Source of the DNA: an uncultured Gemmiger sp.
GTDB lineage: Bacteria > Bacillota > Clostridia > Oscillospirales > Ruminococcaceae
Direction: 5' to 3'
DNA length: 64,000 nt
Assembly: GCA_944388245.1 (NCBI GenBank)
Contig: CALXIA010000008.1
Coordinates: forward strand, 1 to 64,000
The notes below the pieces were generated by a model. It had not been told where the DNA came from and did not search any database. It saw only the letters and a program-made list of their open reading frames with translations. The position numbers and the translations under genes are program-made. Shown here piece after piece: positions 51,528-60,436 of the stretch (the stretch's first letter is position 1; each line of letters begins with the position of its first letter).

Positions 51528-52849
51528 ACCCGGAGCTGATCGAGAATATCCCCCGCCTGCACACCGCCCTGGCCGAATGGCTGGCCTGCCTGGTATATAT
51601 CCTGCAGCTTCCCCACCGGCGCCGGGGGGCGGGGCTGTGGGGCCGGGCGGTCGGGTTCCTGGCGGTGCAGGCGGCTTTTTTGTACCTGACCGACGATGTG
51701 CCCCTGGCGCTGTGGATGCCCTGCATGGCGGTGGCCGCCGCCGGGATGCTGACCATGATCGCCGTGTGCGGCCGCACCCCGCTGGCCGAGGCCGGCTATC
51801 TGTGCGTGCGGGCCTTCATGCTGGCGGAGTTTGCCGCCTCGCTGGAATGGCAGCTGTATACCTATATCGTCCAGACCGTTCCCGGATGGGGGGTGTGGCT
51901 GCGGGTGCTGGTGCCGGCGGTGGTATTCGCCGGGGTGTACCTGCTGCTGTACTGGCTGGAGAGCCGCCGCCGGGCCGACTACGACCATCTCCAGATCACC
52001 CCGCGGGAGCTGGGGGCCGCCGCCATCGCGGTGACCGCCTTCTTTATGAGCAATTTGAGCTACGCCTGGGCCGACAGCCCCTTCAGCAGCAGCCTGGCGG
52101 TGGACATCTTCAACACCCGCACCCTGGTGGATCTGGGGGGCGTGGCCATCCTGTACGCCTACCATGTGCAGCGGGCCGAACTGCGGATCAAGTATGAGCT
52201 CAGCGCCATCCAGAACATCCTCCAGACCCAGTACGCCCAGTACCGGCAGAGCCGGGAGAGCATCGATCTGATCAACCGCAAGTACCACGACCTGAAACAC
52301 CAGATCGCCGCTTTGCGGGCGGAACCCGACCCGGCTCAGCGCAACGCCTGGCTGGACGAGATGGAGGCGGATATCCGGGTGTACGAGGCCCAGAACAAGA
52401 CCGGCAACCCGGTTCTGGATACCCTGTTCACCGGCAAGAGCCTGTTCTGCCAGAAACACGGCATCACCCTGACGGTGGTGGCCGACGGCAGCGCGCTGAA
52501 CTTCATGGACTCCATGGACCTGTGCACCATCTTCGGCAACGCGCTGGACAACGCCATTGACGGGGTGCGGGCCCTGCCCGACCGGGACAAGCGGCTGATC
52601 CATCTGTCGGTCAGCCGGCAGAAGTCCTTTGTGCTGATCCGGGTGGAAAACTATTTTGAAGGGCAGCTGCAGTTTGAGAACGGGCTGCCCCGCTCCACCA
52701 AGGGCGACGCCGCCTACCACGGCTTCGGCATCAAGAGCATCCGCTACTCTGTGCGCAAATACGGCGGCCAAATGGACATTTCCACGCGGGACAACTGGTT
52801 TGAACTCAAGCTGCTGATCCCGGTGCCGGAACCCTCCCCGGCCGGCTGA
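51524..52849 (+). CDS. GHKL-family sensor histidine kinase
   Basis: A 441-residue sensor kinase of the AgrC/ComD type. The N-terminal half has about six transmembrane helices (residues 15-215). The phosphorylatable histidine is H255 in NRKYHDLKHQIA, and the ATP-binding domain contains NALDNAIDGV (near 345) and GFGIKSIRYSVRKYGG. It starts inside the end of the regulator gene (ATGA overlap) and ends with its own terminator. No AgrD-like peptide gene is visible nearby, so the signal is unknown. Confidence 0.92.
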   Translation: MNPELIENIPRLHTALAEWLACLVYILQLPHRRRGAGLWGRAVGFLAVQAAFLYLTDDVPLALWMPCMAVAAAGMLTMIAVCGRTPLAEAGYLCVRAFMLAEFAASLEWQLYTYIVQTVPGWGVWLRVLVPAVVFAGVYLLLYWLESRRRADYDHLQITPRELGAAAIAVTAFFMSNLSYAWADSPFSSSLAVDIFNTRTLVDLGGVAILYAYHVQRAELRIKYELSAIQNILQTQYAQYRQSRESIDLINRKYHDLKHQIAALRAEPDPAQRNAWLDEMEADIRVYEAQNKTGNPVLDTLFTGKSLFCQKHGITLTVVADGSALNFMDSMDLCTIFGNALDNAIDGVRALPDRDKRLIHLSVSRQKSFVLIRVENYFEGQLQFENGLPRSTKGDAAYHGFGIKSIRYSVRKYGGQMDISTRDNWFELKLLIPVPEPSPAG

Positions 52850-52855
52850 ATCTCT

Positions 52856-52898
52856 CGCCATCCCTGTTGGCATTTTGCCAATAAGGATGGCGTTTTGT
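52856..52898 (+). terminator. terminator after the kinase gene
   Basis: CGCCATCC pairs with GGATGGCG around an inner stem TTGGCA/TGCCAA, followed by TTTTGTTTG. Confidence 0.75.
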
Positions 52899-52902
52899 TT
52901 GT

Positions 52903-52991
52903 CAAAAATGTACACACTCACCTGCAACTTACGCAAAATGTGAGCGTTTCGTGCAGAATGTGTAAAATCCGTTTGGAACCTGTGTTACAGT
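52903..52991 (+). promoter_or_regulatory. candidate LytTR direct repeats before the anchored GH3 gene
   Basis: CAAAAATGTACA (52903), CAAAATGTGA (52934) and CAGAATGTGT (52954) share an AATGT core; their ATG trinucleotides lie 30 and 20 bp apart, one face of the helix. A TACAGT -10-like element follows at 52986, with no clear -35. LytTR regulators bind 9-bp direct repeats about 20-22 bp apart, so this could be the operator of the adjacent regulator. Confidence 0.5.
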
Positions 52992-53055
52992 AGGGACCGT
53001 AGAAGAGGCGCGGCCCCGGCAGACGGGCCCGCCCGAACAGAAGGAGGAACTTGAA

Positions 53056-55995
53056 ATGCTGCAAATCAACATCGAAGATGTCATCAAAGTGCTCAACAGC
53101 ATGAAATCCCAGCTGATCGGCTTCGGGATCGTACTGCTGCTGGCCCTGGTGGTCATCATCGCGGCGGCCAAGCTGCGCCGTCCCCTCAAGGCGCTGGTGC
53201 GCAAGGAGGCGGGGATCGCGCTGCTGCTGGCGCTGGTCATCACCGTCAACCTGATCTGCTTCGGGCCGATGTTCACGGTGATCAACCTGGCCATGGGCGG
53301 CGGGGCCATCACCGAGGAGAGCATGGCCGAAGCCTATGAGGTCAACACCGAGCTGGTCAGCGAGGGCGTGACCCTGCTGGAGAACAACGGCGCGCTGCCG
53401 CTGGCTTCCGGCGACAACCTGAACGTCTTCGGCTGGGCTTCCACCGCGCCGGTCTACGGCGGCGTGGGTTCCGGCGCGCTGAACGACCAGTACGCCGTGA
53501 CCGACCTGATCACCGGCCTGAAGAACGCGGGCCTGAACGTGAACCAGGATCTGGTGGACTTCTACGAGGCCTACCAGGCCGAGCGGCCCAGCGTGGGCAT
53601 GTGGGCCCAGGACTGGACCCTGCCCGAGCCCAACGTGAACGCCTATTCCGATGAACTGATGAGCGCCGCCAAGGAGTTCAGCGACACCGCTCTGGTGGTC
53701 TTCTCCCGTCCCGGCGGCGAGAACGCCGACATGCCCACCGACATGGCCGCCGTTGTGGACGGCAGCTGGAAGGATCGGGATGCGCTCACCGGCAACTCCT
53801 ACTTCAACGGCACCTACGACGACACCCTGAACGAGGGCAACGACTGGGATGCGGGCGACCACTACCTGGAGCTGAGCAACCGGGAGGAAGAGATGCTCTC
53901 CATGGTCTGCGACAACTTCGACAAGGTCATCGTTCTGATCAACACCAACAACGCCATGGAACTGGGCTTCTTGAAGGAGTACCCGGTGGACGCCGCCGTG
54001 TACACCCCCTGCCCTGGCCAGAACGGCTTTGACGCGGTGGGCCAGGTGCTGGCCGGCGCCGTGAACCCCTCCGGCAAGACGGTGGACACCTGGGTGTACG
54101 ATCTGTTCAACACCCCCACCGCCAACAACTTCGGCCAGTTCACCTATGACAACATGGACGAGTTCGCCGTGGTCTCCACCAACTTCATGACCCAGCAGGA
54201 GACCACCGCCCTGCCCAGCTTCGTGAACTACGCGGAGGGCATCTACGTGGGCTACAAGTTCTACGAGACCGCCGCCGCCGAGGGCCTGATCGACTACGAC
54301 ACCACCGTGCTGTATCCCTTCGGCTACGGCCTGTCCTACACCACCTTCTCCCAGGAGATGGGCCCCATCTCCGAGAGCGACGGCACCCTGAGCTTTGATG
54401 TGACCGTCACCAACACCGGCAGCGTGGCCGGCAAGAACGTGGTGGAGGTCTACTACAACCCGCCCTACACCAACGGCGGCATCGAGAAGGCCAGCGCCAA
54501 CCTGGTGGCCTTCGACAAGACCGATCTGCTGGAGCCGGGCGCCAGCCAGACCCTGACCATCAGCTTCAAGGCCGAGGATATGGCCTCCTACGACACCTAC
54601 GGCGCCGGCGCCTACGTGCTGGAGGTCGGCGACTACATCATCAGCATCAACTCCGATTCCCACACCGTGCTGGACAGCGAAGTGTACAACGTGCCCGCCA
54701 CCATCACCTACAGCGAGGGCCGTTCCACCGACAAGACCGCGCCCACCAACCAGTTCGCGGCGGTGGAGAGCGACGTGACCTACCTGTCCCGTGCCGACCA
54801 CTTCGCCAACTACGCCGAGGCTACCGCCGCTCCCGCCAGCATGACCATGAGCGACGCGGACAAGGCCACCTTCATCAACAACGCCAGCTATGATCCCACC
54901 GAGCACAACAACCCGGACGACGTGATGCCCACCACCGGCGTGGACAGCAACATCGACCTGGTGGCCATGCGGGGCGTGCCCTATGAGGATCCCCAGTGGG
55001 ATACCTTCCTGGATCAGCTGACCGTTTCCGACATGAGCGAGCTGATCGCCATGGGCGGCTACCAGACCGCCCCCCTGAACAGCATCGGCAAGGTGCAGAC
55101 CAACGACTGTGACGGTCCTGCCTCCATCAACAACAACTTCACCGGCCAGGGCTCCATCGGCTTTGCCGGCACCGTGATGATGGCTTCCACCTGGAACACC
55201 GACACCGTCTACAGCTTCGGCTGCTCCATCGGCCGCATGGCCAACGATCTGGATGTGTCCGGCTGGTACGCGCCCGCCATGAACATCCACCGCTCCGCTT
55301 TCAGCGGCCGTAACTTCGAGTACTACTCCGAGGACGGCGTGCTCAGCGGCAAGCTGGCTGCCCAGGCCATCCAGGGCGCCGAGACCTACGGCGTCTACGC
55401 CTACATCAAGCACTACGCTCTGAACGACCAGGAGACCAACCGCAACAGCATGCTGTGCACCTGGGCCAACGAACAGTCCATCCGTGAGATCTACCTGAAG
55501 CCCTTCGAGATCAGCGTCAAGGAAGGCGGCGCCGACGCGGTGATGTCCTCCTTCAACTACGTGGGCGGCGAATGGGCCGGCGCCTGCAACGCCCTGTGCA
55601 ACACCGTGCTGCGGGATGAATGGGGCTTCCAGGGCATGGTCCTGACCGACTACTTCGGCGTCTACGGCTACATGAACGCCGATCAGGCCATCCGGAACGG
55701 CACCGACTTCTGCCTGGTCAACTACCCCTCCGGCACCAACTACGTGTCTGACACCACCAGCGCCACCGGCGTTCTGGCTATGCGGCAGGCCTGCAAGAAC
55801 ATCCTGTACACCGTGGTGAACAGCCGCGCCTACATGGAGGAGAACCTGAATCCGGGCATGCCCGGCTGGCAGATCGCCTTCATCGCCGGCGACGTGGTGC
55901 TGGGCCTCGTGGTGGTAGCGCTGGAGGTGCTGACCATCCGCAGCTACTGCAAGAAGAAGAAAGAACTTTCCGACGCAGAACCCAAGACCAACTGA
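53056..55995 (+). CDS. membrane-anchored, circularly permuted GH3 glycosidase
   Basis: A 979-residue glycoside hydrolase family 3 protein (beta-glucosidase-like). Domain order is reversed from the usual. The C-type (alpha/beta sandwich) domain comes first (about 85-390), then an FnIII-like domain (about 430-540), then the catalytic (TIM-barrel) domain (about 620-905). The nucleophile is probably D865 in MVLTDYFG. Two transmembrane helices lie at about 20-40 and 52-78, one at about 945-965. Positive residues between the first two and KKKK at the tail suggest the catalytic part is outside. Codon use is less extreme than in neighbours, as in highly expressed genes. The preceding repeats suggest LytTR control. 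Confidence 0.85.
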   Translation: MLQINIEDVIKVLNSMKSQLIGFGIVLLLALVVIIAAAKLRRPLKALVRKEAGIALLLALVITVNLICFGPMFTVINLAMGGGAITEESMAEAYEVNTELVSEGVTLLENNGALPLASGDNLNVFGWASTAPVYGGVGSGALNDQYAVTDLITGLKNAGLNVNQDLVDFYEAYQAERPSVGMWAQDWTLPEPNVNAYSDELMSAAKEFSDTALVVFSRPGGENADMPTDMAAVVDGSWKDRDALTGNSYFNGTYDDTLNEGNDWDAGDHYLELSNREEEMLSMVCDNFDKVIVLINTNNAMELGFLKEYPVDAAVYTPCPGQNGFDAVGQVLAGAVNPSGKTVDTWVYDLFNTPTANNFGQFTYDNMDEFAVVSTNFMTQQETTALPSFVNYAEGIYVGYKFYETAAAEGLIDYDTTVLYPFGYGLSYTTFSQEMGPISESDGTLSFDVTVTNTGSVAGKNVVEVYYNPPYTNGGIEKASANLVAFDKTDLLEPGASQTLTISFKAEDMASYDTYGAGAYVLEVGDYIISINSDSHTVLDSEVYNVPATITYSEGRSTDKTAPTNQFAAVESDVTYLSRADHFANYAEATAAPASMTMSDADKATFINNASYDPTEHNNPDDVMPTTGVDSNIDLVAMRGVPYEDPQWDTFLDQLTVSDMSELIAMGGYQTAPLNSIGKVQTNDCDGPASINNNFTGQGSIGFAGTVMMASTWNTDTVYSFGCSIGRMANDLDVSGWYAPAMNIHRSAFSGRNFEYYSEDGVLSGKLAAQAIQGAETYGVYAYIKHYALNDQETNRNSMLCTWANEQSIREIYLKPFEISVKEGGADAVMSSFNYVGGEWAGACNALCNTVLRDEWGFQGMVLTDYFGVYGYMNADQAIRNGTDFCLVNYPSGTNYVSDTTSATGVLAMRQACKNILYTVVNSRAYMEENLNPGMPGWQIAFIAGDVVLGLVVVALEVLTIRSYCKKKKELSDAEPKTN

Positions 55996-56021
55996 TCCGC
56001 ATCGCCTTGCGGCAGCAGGCA

Positions 56022-56061
56022 GGCAGGCCGCCGAGGGGCGTTTGCCCCCCGGCGGCCTGCC
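56022..56061. other. long GC-rich hairpin between the two GH3 genes
   Basis: GGCAGGCCGCCG-A-GGGGC pairs with GCCCC-C-CGGCGGCCTGCC around a GTTT loop. There is no T run, so it is more likely a processing or stabilising hairpin than a terminator. Confidence 0.5.
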
Positions 56062-56216
56062 GCCGGTTCCCGGCCATTGCGGGGCCGCGGACCGGCCGAG
56101 GAGGAGAAGGGCGCGGGCGGCCCGGTTGCCGGGTCGCCCCGCCGCCCCACCGCCGCGGCGATGATTTCCCAGGCCTGATCCACAGGCCGTTCTAGCTTGA
56201 AAGGAGCTGCACAATC

Positions 56217-58634
56217 ATGAAACATGCCGATCTGATCCGGCAGTTGACCCTGGAGGAGAAGTGCGGGCTGTTGTCCGGGCGGGACGTGTGGTCCACCCGG
56301 CCGGTGCCCCGGCTGAAGGTGCCCAGCGCCTTTCTGTCCGACGGTCCCACCGGTCTGCGCAAGCAGATGGGCGAGGGAGACCATCTGGGCCTGAATGCCA
56401 GCGAGCCCGCCACCTGCTGGCCCACCGCGGCCGCGGTGGCCAACAGCTGGGACCCCGCGCTGGGCGAGCGGATTGGCGCCGCGCTGGGCGAGGAAGCCCT
56501 GGCCCAGAAGGTCAATATGGTGCTGGGGCCCGGCCTCAACATCAAGCGCAGCCCGCTGTGCGGGCGCAACTTTGAGTATTTCAGCGAGGACCCCTACCTG
56601 GCCGGCAAGATGGCCGCCGGGTACATCCGGGGCATCCAGAGCAAAGGGGTGTCCGCCTGCCCCAAGCATTTCGCCGCCAACAGCCAGGAGCTGCGCCGCA
56701 TGGCCAACGACAGCGTGGTGGACGAGCGCACCCTGCGGGAGATCTATCTGACGGGCTTTGAGATCGCCGTGCGGGAGGGCAAACCCGGCGCGATCATGAG
56801 TTCCTACAACCAGATCAACGAGGTCTACGCCAACGAGAACCCCCATCTGCTGCGGGATATCCTGCGGGATGAATGGGGCTTCGACGGGGTGGTGGTCACC
56901 GACTGGGGCGGCTCCAACGACCATGTGGAGGGGGTGCGCGCCGGCTCCACCCTGGAGATGCCCGGCACCGCCGGCGACAGCGACCGGCAGCTGGCCGCCG
57001 CCGTGCGGGCCGGCGTGATCGACGAGGCCCTGGTGGACGAGCGGGTGGACGAGATCCTGGAGTTCGTCCTGCGCACCGACGCGGCCCGCAAGGCCGCCGG
57101 CGAGGTGAAGCTGGATGTGGACGCCCACCACGCGCTGGCCCGCCAGGCCGCCGAGCAGAGCGCCGTGCTGCTGAAGAATGACGGGGACCTGCTGCCGCTG
57201 GCCGCCGGCGCCAAGGTGGCGGTGATCGGGGATTTTGCCGATACCCCCCGCTACCAGGGCGCGGGCAGCAGCAACGTGAATCCCACCCGGCTGGAGAGCG
57301 CCCGGCAGGTGCTGGGCCAGTTCCCGCTGGAGGTGGTGGGCTACGCCGCCGGCTTTGAGCGGGCCGACAAGCCCAACGAGGAGCTGCTGCGCCAGGCGGT
57401 GGACCTGGCCGAAAAGGCCGACGTGGTGCTGCTGTATCTGGGCCTGCCCGAGATCAGCGAGAGCGAGGGGGTGGACCGCAGCCACATGCGCATCCCCGCC
57501 AACCAGGTGCGGGTGCTGGAAGAGGTGGCCGCCGTGAACCCCCGCGTGGCGGTGCTGCTGGCGGGCGGCAGCGCGGTGGAGACCCCCTGGGTCATCCACT
57601 GCCAGGCGCTGCTCTACGGCGGGCTGGGCGGCCAGGCCGGGGCCTCGGCCCTGCTGCGGATCGTCACCGGCCAGGCCGAGCCTTCCGGCCGGCTCAGCGA
57701 GAGCTGGCCCCTGGCCCTGGAGGACAACCCCAGCGCCAGCTACTGGCCCAGCCCCTGCCGCACCAGCGAGTACCGGGAGGGCCTGTATGTGGGCTACCGG
57801 TACTACGAAACGGTGGACAAGCCGGTGCGCTTTGCCTTTGGCTACGGGCTGTCCTACACCCGGTTTGCCTATTCCGATCTGAAGGTCAGCCAGAACGAGG
57901 CGACCTTCACCCTGACCAACACCGGCGAGCGCCGGGGCGCCGAGGTGGCCCAGCTGTACGTGGGGCTGCCCGGCGGCAAGGCGGGGCGGCCTGTGCGGGA
58001 ACTCAAGGGCTTTGCCAAGGTCTGGCTGGAGCCCGGCGAGAGCCGCACCGTGACCATCCCGCTGGACGACAAGGCGTTCCGCTACTTTGACACCGCCGCC
58101 GGCGGCTGGCGGGTGGAGAGCGGCGAATACCGCCTGGAGATTGGCGCCAGCTGCCACGACATCCGTCTGGCCGGCGCTTTGGCCGTGGAGGGCAACGGCG
58201 AACCCGTCGCCCCGCCGGAGCCCTACCGCACCGGTCAGGTGGCCAAGGTGAGCGACGAGGACTTCACCGCCCTGCTGGGCCGGCCCCTGTCGCCCGCTCG
58301 CTGGGATGAGAGCGCGCCTTTGGGCATGAACGACGCCATCGGCCAGATGTACTACGCCAAGAGCCGTCTGGCCCGTTTCGCCTGGCGGATCCTGACCGAC
58401 AAGAAAGCCAAGAGCGAGCGCAGCGGCGTGCCCGATCTGAACATCCAGTTCATCTACAATATGCCCTTCCGCGGCATCGGCAAGATGATGAACGGCATGG
58501 TGACTATGGAGATGGCCGAGGGCATCCTGGTGATGGTCAACGGCCACTTCTTCCGGGGCCTGGGCCGGGTCTGGCGCGGCTGGCGCAACGCCGCCAAGGC
58601 GTCCAAGGCGGCAAAGAAGGCCGCACAGGGCTGA
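56217..58634 (+). CDS. GH3 beta-glucosidase with C-terminal tail
   Basis: An 805-residue glycoside hydrolase family 3 enzyme in standard domain order. The catalytic domain spans about 1-290 with nucleophile D229 in VVVTDWGG and sugar-binding KHFAANSQE near 155. The GH3-C domain is about 310-525 and the FnIII-like domain about 555-680. About 130 extra residues follow: helical and partly hydrophobic (IQFIYNMPFRGIGKMMNGMV), then Lys/Ala-rich. No signal peptide is seen, so it likely acts in the cytoplasm, perhaps on sugars released outside by the anchored GH3. AAAGGAG precedes ATG 56217. Confidence 0.92.
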   Translation: MKHADLIRQLTLEEKCGLLSGRDVWSTRPVPRLKVPSAFLSDGPTGLRKQMGEGDHLGLNASEPATCWPTAAAVANSWDPALGERIGAALGEEALAQKVNMVLGPGLNIKRSPLCGRNFEYFSEDPYLAGKMAAGYIRGIQSKGVSACPKHFAANSQELRRMANDSVVDERTLREIYLTGFEIAVREGKPGAIMSSYNQINEVYANENPHLLRDILRDEWGFDGVVVTDWGGSNDHVEGVRAGSTLEMPGTAGDSDRQLAAAVRAGVIDEALVDERVDEILEFVLRTDAARKAAGEVKLDVDAHHALARQAAEQSAVLLKNDGDLLPLAAGAKVAVIGDFADTPRYQGAGSSNVNPTRLESARQVLGQFPLEVVGYAAGFERADKPNEELLRQAVDLAEKADVVLLYLGLPEISESEGVDRSHMRIPANQVRVLEEVAAVNPRVAVLLAGGSAVETPWVIHCQALLYGGLGGQAGASALLRIVTGQAEPSGRLSESWPLALEDNPSASYWPSPCRTSEYREGLYVGYRYYETVDKPVRFAFGYGLSYTRFAYSDLKVSQNEATFTLTNTGERRGAEVAQLYVGLPGGKAGRPVRELKGFAKVWLEPGESRTVTIPLDDKAFRYFDTAAGGWRVESGEYRLEIGASCHDIRLAGALAVEGNGEPVAPPEPYRTGQVAKVSDEDFTALLGRPLSPARWDESAPLGMNDAIGQMYYAKSRLARFAWRILTDKKAKSERSGVPDLNIQFIYNMPFRGIGKMMNGMVTMEMAEGILVMVNGHFFRGLGRVWRGWRNAAKASKAAKKAAQG

Positions 58635-58652
58635 TACGAGGAGGAAACACCA

Positions 58653-59204
58653 ATGAATCTCTGGAACAACTTCGCGGCCAAACATCCCGCCGCCGCCAAA
58701 TGGGTGCGGGAGGGCGGTTTGTTCGTCATCGTGAGCAACCTGATCACCGTCTTCAAGTATCTGATGCTCACCTTCCTGCCGGCGGCCTTCGCCTTCCTGG
58801 GCGACGCCTCCTTCGGCTGGCCCGGCATCCCCCTGACCCTGTTCGGGGAGACCTTCCAGTGGAACATCCTGGGCTATGACCAGGCCCACGGCGGCCTCGC
58901 CTACTTCTGCGCCTACATGGTGGCCATGGTGATCGGTGAGGTGGTCAACTTCCCGATCCAGCGCAGCTTTGTGTTCCGCTCCAAGGGCAAGATCGGGCCC
59001 CAGATCGCCTGGTACCTGGCGGCGTTCATCGTGATCACCTGCATCGTCAACTCGATCAACTGCATCTGGGTGGCGGTGGCCGGCCTGCTGGTGCCCGACT
59101 TTATCTACAACATCGGCACCACCGTGCTCAACGGCGGCATCTCGATGGTGGTCTTCTTCTTTGTCAACAAGAAGATCTTCCCACAAGCGGCCAAAAACGC
59201 CTGA
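58653..59204 (+). CDS. GtrA-like membrane protein
   Basis: A 183-residue integral membrane protein with four predicted helices, of the GtrA family, whose members are thought to help flip undecaprenyl-linked sugars for envelope glycan modification. The pattern FFVNKKIF at the end and NFPIQRSFVFRSKG in the middle loop (about 104-117) are typical. GAGGAGGAAAC precedes ATG. It follows the GH3 gene by 18 bases, and the GT2 gene lies downstream after a terminator and new promoter. Confidence 0.88.
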   Translation: MNLWNNFAAKHPAAAKWVREGGLFVIVSNLITVFKYLMLTFLPAAFAFLGDASFGWPGIPLTLFGETFQWNILGYDQAHGGLAYFCAYMVAMVIGEVVNFPIQRSFVFRSKGKIGPQIAWYLAAFIVITCIVNSINCIWVAVAGLLVPDFIYNIGTTVLNGGISMVVFFFVNKKIFPQAAKNA

Positions 59205-59223
59205 CCGCATCCCGCTTTTCTCA

Positions 59224-59254
59224 CCGCCCCGGCCATTGGCCGGGGCGGTTTTTT
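59224..59254 (+). terminator. terminator after the GtrA-like gene
   Basis: An 11-bp perfect stem (CCGCCCCGGCC with GGCCGGGGCGG, ATT loop) followed by six T residues. Confidence 0.85.
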
Positions 59255-59305
59255 CGCCGCGGACGAAAGCGGCGGCCGGGCCGATTCGTACTATTGAGGG
59301 AGAAA

Positions 59306-59347
59306 GACGGAAATTTCCGTCCCATCCGCCCCAAAATCGTGTATAAT
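59306..59347 (+). promoter_or_regulatory. palindromic operator-like site and promoter of the GT2 gene
   Basis: A perfect 16-bp palindrome GACGGAAATTTCCGTC (59306-59321) overlaps the expected -35 area, and TATAAT lies at 59342-59347. A palindrome there is where a repressor would block transcription. Confidence 0.5.
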
Positions 59348-59405
59348 AGAACTGTGCGGCCCGCGGCCGCGCCCTTGAACAAAAAACCAAAGGAGGACGA
59401 CGAGC

Positions 59406-60422
59406 GTGAAGCTTCTGTCCATTGCGGTTCCCTGCTACAATTCCCAGGACTATATGCGCCACTGCATCGACGGGCTGCTCACCGGCGGCGACGAGGTGGA
59501 GATCCTGATCGTGGACGACGGGTCCAAAGATAACACCGGCGCCATCGCGGACGAATACCAGGCCGCCCACCCGGGGCTGGTGCGGGCCATCCATCAGGAG
59601 AACGGCGGCCACGGGGCCGCGGTCATGGCCGGGGTCCGGGCGGCCACCGGCGCCTATTTCAAGGTGGTGGATTCCGACGACTGGCTGGATGAGGCCGCCT
59701 TTTCCCAGGTGCTGGACACCCTGCGCGGCTTTGTGAACAGCCAGCCCACGGTGGATCTGCTGATCAGCAACTTTATCTACGACAAGGTGGGCGCGGCCCA
59801 CAAGAAGGTCATGCGGTACGGCAACGCCCTGCCCGAGGGCCGGCCCCTCTCCTGGAACGAGGTGGGCAAACTGCACCGGGGGCAGTATATCCTGATGCAC
59901 TCGGTGATCTACCGCACCCAGGTGCTGCGGGACTGCGGGCTGGATCTGCCCCGCCACACCTTCTATGTGGATAACCTGTTCGTCTATGTGCCCATGCCCT
60001 GGGTGCGCACCCTGTACTACCGGAACCTGGATCTGTACCACTACTACATCGGCCGGGAGGGCCAGTCGGTGCAGGAACAGACCATGATCCGCCGCATCGA
60101 CCAGCAGATCCTGGTCAATAAGCGGATGATCGAGCAGGTGGACCTGCCCCGGGTGGAACCCGCGCGGCTGCGCCAGTACATGTACAACTACCTGGAGATC
60201 ATCACCACCATCTCCAGCGTGCTGGCGCTGCGGGGCGGCACCCCGGAACTGCTGGAGAAGAAGCGGGAACTGTGGCAGTGGATCAAGGATCAGGACGCCG
60301 GGCTGTACAAGCAGCTGCGGTATGGCCTGATGGGCCGGGTCATGAACCTGCCCGGCAGCTCGGGCCGGGGCTTCGCGGTGCTGTGCTACAAGATCAGCCA
60401 GAAACTGTTCGGCTTCAACTGA
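59406..60422 (+). CDS. family 2 glycosyltransferase
   Basis: A 338-residue GT2 enzyme, transferring a sugar from a nucleotide donor to a growing glycan at the inner membrane face. The N-terminal fold has VPCYNSQDYM (about 8-17), the acidic motif ILIVDDGSKDNTG (near 38) and the DxD-type SDDWLD (near 96). The second half (after residue 240) is helical with no strong transmembrane segment. GTG 59406 follows AAAGGAGG. It is 14 bases upstream of the UDP-galactopyranose mutase gene, so it may use UDP-Galf (inference). Confidence 0.9.
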   Translation: MKLLSIAVPCYNSQDYMRHCIDGLLTGGDEVEILIVDDGSKDNTGAIADEYQAAHPGLVRAIHQENGGHGAAVMAGVRAATGAYFKVVDSDDWLDEAAFSQVLDTLRGFVNSQPTVDLLISNFIYDKVGAAHKKVMRYGNALPEGRPLSWNEVGKLHRGQYILMHSVIYRTQVLRDCGLDLPRHTFYVDNLFVYVPMPWVRTLYYRNLDLYHYYIGREGQSVQEQTMIRRIDQQILVNKRMIEQVDLPRVEPARLRQYMYNYLEIITTISSVLALRGGTPELLEKKRELWQWIKDQDAGLYKQLRYGLMGRVMNLPGSSGRGFAVLCYKISQKLFGFN

Positions 60423-60436
60423 AAGGAGAAGAAAGG

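Noticed and set aside
55944..60041. 1365-codon open frame opposite the GH3, GtrA and GT2 genes
   Set aside because: It is a high-GC shadow: low-complexity sequence, no start signal, opposite confident genes.
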